From Phycisphaerales bacterium (GTDB lineage: Bacteria > Planctomycetota > Phycisphaerae > UBA1845 > UTPLA1), in contig JACKHI010000001.1 of assembly GCA_020639075.1 (NCBI GenBank), positions 1,116,001 through 1,180,000 of the forward strand: 64,000 bases of DNA, written 5' to 3'. This document shows positions 50,851 to 58,680 of this stretch, piece after piece (positions within the stretch are counted from its first letter, which is position 1; every line of letters begins with the position of its first letter). Under the pieces are notes generated by a model. The model was not told the origin of the DNA. It saw only the letters and a list, made by a program, of their open reading frames with translations, and did no database searches. Made by a program: the position numbers and the translations under genes.

Positions 50851-51903
50851 CTATGCAGCGGATTCGAGTTCGTCTTTCGGGCGCGTTTTCCAGCGGCGAT
50901 GGATCCAGAGATACTGCCCAGGGCTTTCGCGGATCAAGTCTTCAAGCGCCGTCGTGTATTCCTGGGTGATCCATCGGAGAGGATCGTCCTTATCCGCCCA
51001 CTCCTCCGGATGGATCACGCGATTGACGTGCATTTCGTACTTGAAATCGCGACCGATCCGTCGGGCGCACCCGACGATGACAGGGACTTCGAATCTCATC
51101 GCCAGCAGACCGATCGATTTGTATGTGGACGCCTTGCGGCCGAAGAAGTCAACGAAGATCCCTTTACTGCCCGCATTCTGATCCGCGATGAATGCAAGCG
51201 CAGCGCCCGACTCGAGGATTTCCGGTGCATGTTGCGTCGCGCCGCCTTTGTCCAGCAGTTTGAGACCGCTCATCGCGCGACGTCGCGTCAGCAGCTTGTT
51301 GATATGCGGGTTGTCCAGGGGGCGCATCACGGCAGAGATATCGAAACCGATCGTCGCGAGCGACGTGCCGAGGATTTCGATATTGCCGTAGTGCCCTGTC
51401 AGCAGAATGCAGCCCTTCTTATCCGCCAGGCAGCGGATGGCGTCTCCGAGATTCCGCGTCTCGACATAGTCGTGCCACGTCCATCGCGTAATGAGTCTTG
51501 GCGAAAGGAGCAGTTCGATCGCCATCAGACAAAGCTGTCGCATGCTTTCGAGCGCGAGTCGTTCAACGTCGGCCGTGGACATGTCCGGAAACGATTGGCG
51601 AATATGCAGTTCGGCGCGATTCCGATGTTCGCGGAACTTGCCAAGCAGCTTGTTGCTCGTCTTCGACACGCTCGCCAGGATTTTGACAGGCATCGCGACG
51701 ACTTTGAGCGCCGTATTCCGCTTGCCCCATGACGGCACATTGACGCGCGTTTCCGGAAGCCTCCGCGGCAGGAGAAACCAGACGGTCCCCATCCCGCGCG
51801 CAATGGAGAGCGACACATTCACGGGCAGAATCCCGAAAAATGCACTCGCCACGCGCAAGGCGGCGTACGCGACGTAGTCGGCAATTGGGTTCCGCTGCTT
51901 CAT
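50851..51903 (-). CDS. Lipid A biosynthesis (lauroyl/myristoyl) acyltransferase family protein
   Basis: A 350-residue membrane-associated LpxL/HtrB-type protein. The acyltransferase H-x4-E/D motif is at LTGHYGNIEILG. Also typical are AELHIRQSFPDMSTADVERL, GAALAFIADQNAGSKG and VDFFGRKASTYKS, and the end VHPEEW-like EYTTALEDLIRESPGQYLWI with WIHRRWKTRP. An N-terminal hydrophobic stretch (VAYAALRVASAFFGILPVNV) anchors it. These enzymes add secondary acyl chains to lipid A, and planctomycetes carry lipid A biosynthesis genes, but relatives with other substrates exist. A possible leader terminator lies upstream. The specific substrate is not determined. Confidence 0.88.
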   Translation of the reverse strand: MKQRNPIADYVAYAALRVASAFFGILPVNVSLSIARGMGTVWFLLPRRLPETRVNVPSWGKRNTALKVVAMPVKILASVSKTSNKLLGKFREHRNRAELHIRQSFPDMSTADVERLALESMRQLCLMAIELLLSPRLITRWTWHDYVETRNLGDAIRCLADKKGCILLTGHYGNIEILGTSLATIGFDISAVMRPLDNPHINKLLTRRRAMSGLKLLDKGGATQHAPEILESGAALAFIADQNAGSKGIFVDFFGRKASTYKSIGLLAMRFEVPVIVGCARRIGRDFKYEMHVNRVIHPEEWADKDDPLRWITQEYTTALEDLIRESPGQYLWIHRRWKTRPKDELESAA

Positions 51904-51955
51904 CGTCGCGGGATTCTAACAGGCAAACTGATTCGTGCAGGGCGGACCGATGCAC

Positions 51956-51999
51956 GTAAAAAGAGAAGGAGGGCACAGGTGGCGGCTCCCGTGCCCTCC
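51956..51999 (-). terminator. Terminator hairpin in the leader of the acyltransferase gene
   Basis: On the minus strand GGAGGGCAC/GTGCCCTCC form a 9-bp stem (51968-51976 with 51991-51999), followed by TTCTCTTTTTAC. It has no coding gene upstream, so it would end a short minus transcript or act as an attenuator for the acyltransferase gene 53 bp further on. Confidence 0.7.
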
Positions 52000-52382
52000 C
52001 GGTCCACATAAAGCGGGACGGTCGTGCGTCCTGACCCGGCCTCCCCCTGCCGGTGTCGGACACAGATACCGTAAGATACGCCTAAGTCTTTGTGCAAGAA
52101 CAAGTTACGATACACCAGTTACCCCAGTCGGTCAAATCGTCACGGGTTTCCCAGTTTCACGCGCAGCCAGCGTTCTTAGGCTGAAATCGCACGCGCATTG
52201 CAACAGCCTGACGGATTCGTTCATAGGTCGACGTCCCACATTTCGAGATGAGTCCCGCATCAGAAGCACCTGGCGCCGGAGCGTCATGTGTGCATTTTGA
52301 TCAGCACGACTGAAGCGGTCTGACGCCTTGAAAAACACCCTCTGCCGCCCCGCGTTTTACCGGTCTCTCACACGTCGCTAAG
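52000..52382. other. Divergent region with a possible short minus-strand RNA
   Basis: No convincing protein gene. Upstream of the terminator at 51956-51999 the minus strand has TTGTTC followed after 19 nt by TATCTT, a loose promoter-like pair near 52080-52112. A transcript from there to the terminator would be ~110 nt. The mreC start lies at the right end. Confidence 0.35.
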
Positions 52383-53315
52383 ATGCCGTTCATGCATTGG
52401 ACGCATTATCGACCGAGCAAGAAGGCGGTTTTTGGAGCATTGATGCTCGTTTCCGCACTCGCCGTTTTTCTCCCTCCCGGGCTGACCAACGCCCCGAAGC
52501 ACGCCTCGACGCAGATGCTGGGACCGCTGCAGGATCTCGCACGATTCCTGACATTTCGCGGTCGCGTGCCGAAGGACCCAAAGCTCGTCGCGGAGCCTGA
52601 CGCAGCCATCATGCACGAGCTCGCCTCGAAGGCCGTTCAGAACGAGCAGCTCCGCGAAGACCTCGAGCGAATGCAAACGATTCGCGACCGATCGATCCCG
52701 GCCGCGTTGCAGGCGCATGTCGTCGCGTGGGACATCGTGTCGATGCGCGATTCGGCCGTGATCGAGCGAGGTACGGAGCTGCGCGTCAGCACGAGCGACT
52801 GGGTCGCGAGCCACGTATTCGTCGATCGGGGCGATGCCGCGGGCGTTCGCGCCGGCGAAGCTGTGATCGCACAGGAAGTTCTGCTGGGGCGCGTGGATTT
52901 TGTCAGCCCCTATATGTCACGCGTCAAGCTGTTCAGCGACGTGGACGCCAAGCCGATCGAGGTGCGCTTCGCCGGTCTTCGGCAGGGCGAAATGCGACTC
53001 GTCGATTTCCCGTGTACGTTGCGCGGCCTGGGCCGCGGTCAGATGATCGTCCGCGACGTGCCGTACGAGCACATCGACGCGGCCAGCGAAGCTGTCGGCG
53101 ATCAGACGCGGATTCGAGTGGGTGATTACGTGGCGAGTGCGCCGGGCCAGCTCGGGCTGCCGGTGCCGATTGTCGTGGGGCAAGTGACGGAGATTCGCCA
53201 CGATCCGAAACAGCGTCTCGTCTACGACGTGATCATCGAGTCAACCATCAAGCGCGACGACATCCGTTATGTGCACGTCATCCCGCTGATTCCGAACGCC
53301 GTCGCGATGGACTAG
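52383..53315 (+). CDS. mreC: MreC-like rod-shape protein
   Basis: A 310-residue protein with an N-terminal membrane helix (AVFGALMLVSALAVFLPPG), a coiled coil (ASKAVQNEQLREDLERMQTI) and a beta-rich domain resembling MreC: GDAAGVRAGEAVIAQEVLLG, RVDFVSPYMSRVKLFSDVD and IVVGQVTEIRHDPKQRLVYD. MreC is the periplasmic part of the elongation machinery. The usual mreB, mreD, pbp2 neighbours are absent. The assignment rests on architecture and the G-x-x-x-G-x-x-V-(I/L) pattern, so it is less certain than a strong family match. Two in-frame ATGs 9 bp apart open the gene. Confidence 0.65.
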   Translation: MPFMHWTHYRPSKKAVFGALMLVSALAVFLPPGLTNAPKHASTQMLGPLQDLARFLTFRGRVPKDPKLVAEPDAAIMHELASKAVQNEQLREDLERMQTIRDRSIPAALQAHVVAWDIVSMRDSAVIERGTELRVSTSDWVASHVFVDRGDAAGVRAGEAVIAQEVLLGRVDFVSPYMSRVKLFSDVDAKPIEVRFAGLRQGEMRLVDFPCTLRGLGRGQMIVRDVPYEHIDAASEAVGDQTRIRVGDYVASAPGQLGLPVPIVVGQVTEIRHDPKQRLVYDVIIESTIKRDDIRYVHVIPLIPNAVAMD

Positions 53316-53417
53316 CGCATTTCACGCCTGCGCAGGGCCGTTCCTTCAGAATCCCTTATCGAAGCACGCGGATTTCGCCGAATCGGACCGTCGATGCGTC
53401 GACCGAGTTCCCCGGAC

Positions 53418-56400
53418 TCATCGTGATTCCGATGATGTGTTCGCCGGCACAGGCGATGTGCCGCCGCCGCCAACGTGCACTGCGACAGGCATCGCGCTTT
53501 CCGGAACCAGTTCGTCCGCGGCGTCTGACACGACATGGCCAACGGTGCCCTTGACGCCCATGAAAAGCGACAACATCGCAGGCACGACGACGAGCGTAAA
53601 TACCGTTGACACGAGAAGACCGCCAAGAACGACGGCGCCGACGCCTCGATAGAGTTCGGCGCCCGAACCGGGATTAATGACCAGCGCGAGCTGTCCGAAG
53701 AATGTCGTCAGCACAGTCATGAAGATGGGACGAATTCGCGTACGGACGGATTCGGCGATGGCGTCGTTGGGCGCCATTCCTTCCCGCACGAAATTGATCG
53801 ACTGATGCACGATGAGAATGCCGTTGTTGACGACGATACCGAGGAGAATGACGAAGCCGAGAATCGTCAGGATGTCGAGTTTCTGAACAAGCATGGTCGG
53901 ATCGCTGTAAGTCCATTGATTCACGAGCCAAAGACCGCCGAAGCCGCCGACGACGGCGAGCGGAACCGTCAGAATGATGACGAACGGATAGGCAAACGAC
54001 TCGAACAAACCCGCCATGAGCAGGAAGACAATCAGGAGTGACAGCGCTAGCAGCCATTTCATGGAATTCCATGTGGTGACAAGCTTGTCAGCGTTTCCGG
54101 CGAGTTTGACGACGACGGAATCGGCGAGCGTGGCTTTCTGTGGTCCGTATCCTTCGCCGCGCATCTTCGCGATGATGTCGTCGTCGATGCGGGCAATCAC
54201 ATCCGGCAGCGACGCGCCATCGGGCGCGTAAACCGTCAGTTTGACAGCGGGCTGCGTCTCGATGTGTCGAATTTCCTGCGGCGCCGTCGTGCGATCGATG
54301 CTGCAGACGGACGACATCGGAACGATGTGTCCCGTCGGCGTGTAGATCGGCACATTGGCGATTCTCTGCGTCGTGTTGTCTTCCGCTGTCGGGTCCTCGG
54401 TGTTCGCGACTTTCAACGCGAGATCGATGCTGCGTCCACCTTCACGATACTGGCCGACGACGCGGCCGTCGCCGCACGCGCGGATGACGAATCCGAGCTC
54501 AGAGACTGTCAGCCCGAGATCACCCGCGCGGACGCGATCCGGGACGATCTGATCTTCCAATCGATCGCGATAGAAATTGTTGGGATTCGGTTCAACGTGT
54601 CCGAGGCGCTCCTGGCCGCACGCGCCCATGATGCTGAGCGCCGCCGGAACGACTTTTGCGAGATCGTCGCCCCGAACTTCGATGTCGACCGTGTTGCCGG
54701 ACGCGTTCTTGAAGATCGACGACTGAAAGAAGATCGGGATGACGTCCGGAAGCGCCCCGCCGGATTGCGACAGAACGTTGACAAGCGGGCGCACGAGTTC
54801 CGCATCGGCGCTGGAAGCGCCCATGAAACAGCCGCCGCCCCAGGACACGAAGAAGAAGTTCTCGATCGGCGGCGGCGGCACGCGCCATTCCTCGATCTCG
54901 CGATTCACTTCCTTGATCGTCTTTCTTGCGGCGGCGATCTGCTCGCGCGTCGATTTCGGATCGGACTTCGTCGCCTCTGCCTGCTGCAACTGCGGCTTGA
55001 AGCGCTGATCAATGACATTGTGTTCGACGATGTCGGACCATTGCGACAGCAGTTTTTCGTATTCCGGCGTTCCCTCTTTCGCCTCCCAGAATTCACGGGC
55101 GCCGACGATGCCGCGTTCCGGCGCCCCGTTCTCGATGATCGCCGCCATGCGAAGGAACTCGTTCGTGTTGTAGCCGGGCGGAACGATGAGGAATCCGAAT
55201 ACGAGATTGCGATTGCCGCTTGGCAGATAGTCGGGCTTCGGCGCCATTTCAATGCTGCCGAAAATCGCCAGCCCAGTCATGCCCAGAACGACGAGCAATC
55301 GCAGGACGACGGAATGATTGATCGTACGCACGAGGGTCGCGACGCCGGATGCGATTCGGCCGCCGCTCTCATCGGAATGGCCTTTCGTCTTGCCGAGTAC
55401 GCGGGCCGCAAGCGTCGGAATAACAGTGACCGAAACGACGAGCGACAGCGCGACGGCGCCGCTGATGGCGATGGCGATATCGCGGAAGAGCTGCCCAGCC
55501 TCCTCTTTCACGAACAGAATCGGCAGGAAAACAATCATCGTCGTCAGTGAATTGGCGACGACGGCGCCCCAGACTTCGCGCGTGCCGTCGGAAGCAGCCT
55601 GCATGCTGCTCTTGCCCATCTCGCGATGACGGAAGATGTTCTCCAGCACGACAATGGCGTTGTCCACGACCATGCCGACGGCGAACGCCAACCCCGCCAG
55701 CATGACGACGTTGATATTTCTTCCGAGCAGCGGAATGACGAGCAATGTCCCAATGACCGAGATCGGGATGGCCAGCGCAACGATAAACGTACCCGAGAAA
55801 CTGCGCAGAAACAGTAGCAACACGATGATCGCCAGCAGACCGCCCCAGAGAATATTCTGCTGCACGAGACCGATGGACGAGTGAATGTACGTCGTTTCGT
55901 CGTAGACCTGCGTCAGTTCGAGCTTCATGCCGCGGTGGGCGAGGATCTCATCGTTGACGCGCTCGATCGCGGCCCGCAGTCCCTCCATGGCCTCGATGAC
56001 ATTGGCATTCGTCTCTCGATAAGCCGGCAAGGCCATAACAAAACGGCCCTTGCTGCGGACGAAGCTGTATTGCTTCTTGAAGGAATCCACGACTTGCGCG
56101 ACGTCGGCGACACGTACCGGCCCGCCGTCGCCGACCTTGATGACGGTATCCCGAATGTCCTGAAGCGACGCATAGCGGCCTATCGTCCGAATGACGATGT
56201 CGCGTTTGCCCTGAGAATTGTTGCCGGCGGCGACGTTGGTGTTCTGCGACTGGAGCGCATTGGACAGTTCGGCGAACGTGATGCCGGCCTGCGCGAGTTT
56301 GTACGGATCGACGACAACCTGGATTTCTCGCTCGCGGCCGCCGAGCAGTCGAACCGAGGCAATTCCCTCGACGCGCTCCAGGAAGGGAATGACCTCCTCG

Positions 56401-56912
56401 TCGACGAACGTGTAGAGCTCGGGAACGAACACGTCCTGCCGATCCGAGTAGAGGATCATCCAGGCGATGGCCTTGTCGCCGTCCTCTTCGCCGCTGTTGA
56501 CGATGGGGTTGTCGAATTCGTTCTGGGGAATCTGGTATTGCACTCGGCGAAGTGCGTCAGAAACGTCCTGCTTGGCGATGTCCTTGTCCGTGCCGACTTC
56601 GAATTCAAGCCGGATGCTGGATTCGCCCTGCTTCGCCGTGCCGATCATCTTTCGCAGGTTGGAGATGCTCTTGAGCATGTCCTCCTGCTTGTCGAGGATC
56701 TCGCGTTCGACTTCCTCGGGGCTCGCCCCCTCCCACAACGTCTGCACGATGACGACGGGCTCGTCGATATTGGGCGTCAACTGCACCGGCGCGCGAATCG
56801 GCGACGGCATGATCGAGGGCGGTACGATCGTCAACGTGCCGAACAAAACGAGCAGGATGACGCCGACGGCGACCTTGACGGGATTCCGGATAAATACGTC
56901 AACAATGCTCAT
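53418..56912 (-). CDS. RND-family efflux transporter (HAE1/AcrB-like)
   Basis: A 1,164-residue inner-membrane proton-driven pump. It has the N-terminal first helix VDVFIRNPVKVAVGVILLVL, the PN1 start PSEEVEREI-type (GASPEEVEREILDKQEDML), the TM4 proton-relay Asp pair GMVVDNAIVVLENI, and a second half with FGQLALVINPGSGAELYRG. The large periplasmic loop carries a charged helical insertion (SQWSDIVEHNVIDQRFKPQL, then ARKTIKEVNREIEEWR) beyond the usual porter domain. The stop overlaps nothing, but the start overlaps the adaptor stop by 4 bp (ATGA), so they are cotranslated. No outer-membrane TolC gene is next to it. Substrates are unknown. Confidence 0.95.
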   Translation of the reverse strand: MSIVDVFIRNPVKVAVGVILLVLFGTLTIVPPSIMPSPIRAPVQLTPNIDEPVVIVQTLWEGASPEEVEREILDKQEDMLKSISNLRKMIGTAKQGESSIRLEFEVGTDKDIAKQDVSDALRRVQYQIPQNEFDNPIVNSGEEDGDKAIAWMILYSDRQDVFVPELYTFVDEEVIPFLERVEGIASVRLLGGREREIQVVVDPYKLAQAGITFAELSNALQSQNTNVAAGNNSQGKRDIVIRTIGRYASLQDIRDTVIKVGDGGPVRVADVAQVVDSFKKQYSFVRSKGRFVMALPAYRETNANVIEAMEGLRAAIERVNDEILAHRGMKLELTQVYDETTYIHSSIGLVQQNILWGGLLAIIVLLLFLRSFSGTFIVALAIPISVIGTLLVIPLLGRNINVVMLAGLAFAVGMVVDNAIVVLENIFRHREMGKSSMQAASDGTREVWGAVVANSLTTMIVFLPILFVKEEAGQLFRDIAIAISGAVALSLVVSVTVIPTLAARVLGKTKGHSDESGGRIASGVATLVRTINHSVVLRLLVVLGMTGLAIFGSIEMAPKPDYLPSGNRNLVFGFLIVPPGYNTNEFLRMAAIIENGAPERGIVGAREFWEAKEGTPEYEKLLSQWSDIVEHNVIDQRFKPQLQQAEATKSDPKSTREQIAAARKTIKEVNREIEEWRVPPPPIENFFFVSWGGGCFMGASSADAELVRPLVNVLSQSGGALPDVIPIFFQSSIFKNASGNTVDIEVRGDDLAKVVPAALSIMGACGQERLGHVEPNPNNFYRDRLEDQIVPDRVRAGDLGLTVSELGFVIRACGDGRVVGQYREGGRSIDLALKVANTEDPTAEDNTTQRIANVPIYTPTGHIVPMSSVCSIDRTTAPQEIRHIETQPAVKLTVYAPDGASLPDVIARIDDDIIAKMRGEGYGPQKATLADSVVVKLAGNADKLVTTWNSMKWLLALSLLIVFLLMAGLFESFAYPFVIILTVPLAVVGGFGGLWLVNQWTYSDPTMLVQKLDILTILGFVILLGIVVNNGILIVHQSINFVREGMAPNDAIAESVRTRIRPIFMTVLTTFFGQLALVINPGSGAELYRGVGAVVLGGLLVSTVFTLVVVPAMLSLFMGVKGTVGHVVSDAADELVPESAMPVAVHVGGGGTSPVPANTSSESR

Positions 56913-58246
56913 TGCCGGCCATCAGACGATTCACGGCTCGCAGTCTTGTCCATCGCTGCATCGGCGTCAATATCGTTCGTGGAACTGCCCGGCCCGCTTT
57001 CCACATTCGCCGAGGAGTCTCTGTCGATCGTCGCCGTCGGATTTTGATTACCCGAAACGATGATGATCGGTCCCGGGCCTCTCAGGCCCTCATTTCCGCG
57101 CACGATCACGCGATCGCCCTCTTTCAGTGCCGGCGACTCGACAGCGAGGTATTGCATGACTTCAGCAACGACAGTGACCGGGGCGATGTCTGCGGCGAAA
57201 CCCGCTTCAGCCGTACCGCGAGCGACGTATACGGTCGACGAAGTTCCGCGGCGCAGCACGGCATCCTTCGGCACAAGCAATCGTGATTGCTTCGGCCCCG
57301 ACGGCACCATCGCGCGGACGAACATCCCGGCCTTGAGTTCACCATCCGAATTGGGGATGTCGATGTCCGTCGGGAACGTATTGGCCTGCGGATCGGCCTC
57401 GGGAATCACACGCGATACCTTGCCTTCCAAATCGCGCCCGAGAGCATCGACCGTCACCATCGCCGCTTCGCCGACATCGCAGAAAGCGACGGCGGATTCC
57501 GGGACCATCACGCGAGCGCGAACAGTAAACAGATCGACCATCTCAACAGCGGCTTCACCGACTTGCACCCATTGACCGACTTCGGTCATTTTGGCCGTGA
57601 TCGCCCCGTCGAACGGCGCGAGGACGCGCGTACGGTTCAGGTTGTCCTCGGCGACGGCAAGTTTGGCCAGGGCCTCATCCAGCATGGCCTTGGACTGTCG
57701 AACGCGCGCCGCCGCCGCCGCGTGGTTGGCTTCAGCGTCGACGCGCTCCTTGTCACTCGATCGATCGAGCTTGGCGAGACGCGAGATCCGCTCCAGCTCA
57801 AATGCCGTTTTCTTCATGTCGGCCTGGCGAGCTTCCAGTTCGCCCTCCAGGGCATCGGTCGCAGCCTTGGCCTCATCGACGGCAAGCCTGCGAGTCACGT
57901 CTCGCAGAATACAGACGGCGTCCCCTTTTCGGACGACAGCGCCATAGTCGAACGGCATCTCGACAACCAGGCCTTCCACGTCTGCGGCGACGATGGATCG
58001 CATCCGCGGGTGCAGCGTTCCGACCAGCTGAATCGTCGGGGACACTTCGCGCCGGATGACGGGTTCGACTTCGACCTGGGCTGGGCCGCCGAACTGGGCC
58101 CACGTCGAAGACGTCACTGAAAAAAAACAGATCAGAGAGGCATACGAAATCGTGCGTAGCAATTGCGGACTCCGACGGCGGCGCCAGACGCGATGATTCT
58201 GCAAGCGCAATGGAAATATGATAGGACACACAGTCTGACCCGCCAA
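56909..58246 (-). CDS. RND efflux periplasmic adaptor (membrane fusion protein)
   Basis: A 445-residue HlyD/AcrA-type adaptor. Elements in order: a hydrophobic N-terminal segment (ISYASLICFFSVTSSTWAQ) with a long basic region, the lipoyl half MPFDYGAVVRKGDAVCIL, a coiled-coil hairpin (AKAATDALEGELEARQADMK and ARVRQSKAMLDEALAKLAVA), the second lipoyl half VLAPFDGAITAKMTEVGQWV, and beta-barrel blocks. The tail is Ser/Asp-rich. The longest frame begins ~30 residues before the signal; a TTG at 58162 would give a more normal signal peptide. It is transcribed with the pump and couples it to an outer-membrane channel encoded elsewhere. Confidence 0.92.
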   Translation of the reverse strand: MAGQTVCPIIFPLRLQNHRVWRRRRSPQLLRTISYASLICFFSVTSSTWAQFGGPAQVEVEPVIRREVSPTIQLVGTLHPRMRSIVAADVEGLVVEMPFDYGAVVRKGDAVCILRDVTRRLAVDEAKAATDALEGELEARQADMKKTAFELERISRLAKLDRSSDKERVDAEANHAAAAARVRQSKAMLDEALAKLAVAEDNLNRTRVLAPFDGAITAKMTEVGQWVQVGEAAVEMVDLFTVRARVMVPESAVAFCDVGEAAMVTVDALGRDLEGKVSRVIPEADPQANTFPTDIDIPNSDGELKAGMFVRAMVPSGPKQSRLLVPKDAVLRRGTSSTVYVARGTAEAGFAADIAPVTVVAEVMQYLAVESPALKEGDRVIVRGNEGLRGPGPIIIVSGNQNPTATIDRDSSANVESGPGSSTNDIDADAAMDKTASRESSDGRQ

Positions 58247-58680
58247 TCGGTTCCGAGAATAACTTCGACATTCAGGAACGCAAGAAAGGCGGGATTTTCG
58301 CCCAATGTGAGCCGAGGTTCACGACTCGGACGTCGCAATCTCGGACCGTCGTCGCGGAATGGCCGGGATAATGGGCTGCTCCAATCGGCGGCGCTGGACT
58401 CGGCTGGGGCGTTCGCCCTATCATTAACTGTTGAAACGGCAGGATTTGCCACTGTTCCGCGTTCGTATGCACGAAGGTCGAAGGCGAGGAAAGACCGCCT
58501 CAAACCGTGCGTCGCGAACAACTTGGCGATGGGCCATGTCATCTCGAATCGGTATGCCCGATTTGCTCGGTCAGACGGAACTGTGAAACTCCTGTTAATT
58601 CGACCACGCGGGGACTATTGATTGGGCTTCAATCCTTGCCTGGGGGGCTCGGTGAGCATCTGCCATCGAGATGTATCGAA
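58247..58680. other. Divergent intergenic region
   Basis: About 430 bp between the adaptor and the pseudokinase genes. The frame of the pseudokinase stays open upstream to 58507 but that part has no family-like sequence. I see no RNA gene or repeat here. Confidence 0.4.

Noticed and set aside
50614..51732. Plus-strand frame beginning within the dispersed element and opposite the acyltransferase gene
   Set aside because: The first part translates the palindromic repeat and the rest mirrors the acyltransferase; not a gene.
51968..52070. Possible SRP RNA in the minus-strand region before the terminator
   Set aside because: A GGGTCAGG stretch is present, but the GGAA tetraloop and the AAGCAGCC core of SRP RNA are missing.
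54264..57047. Plus-strand frames opposite the RND pump
   Set aside because: Antisense to transmembrane RND sequence; low-complexity Arg/Asp composition and no ribosome binding site.
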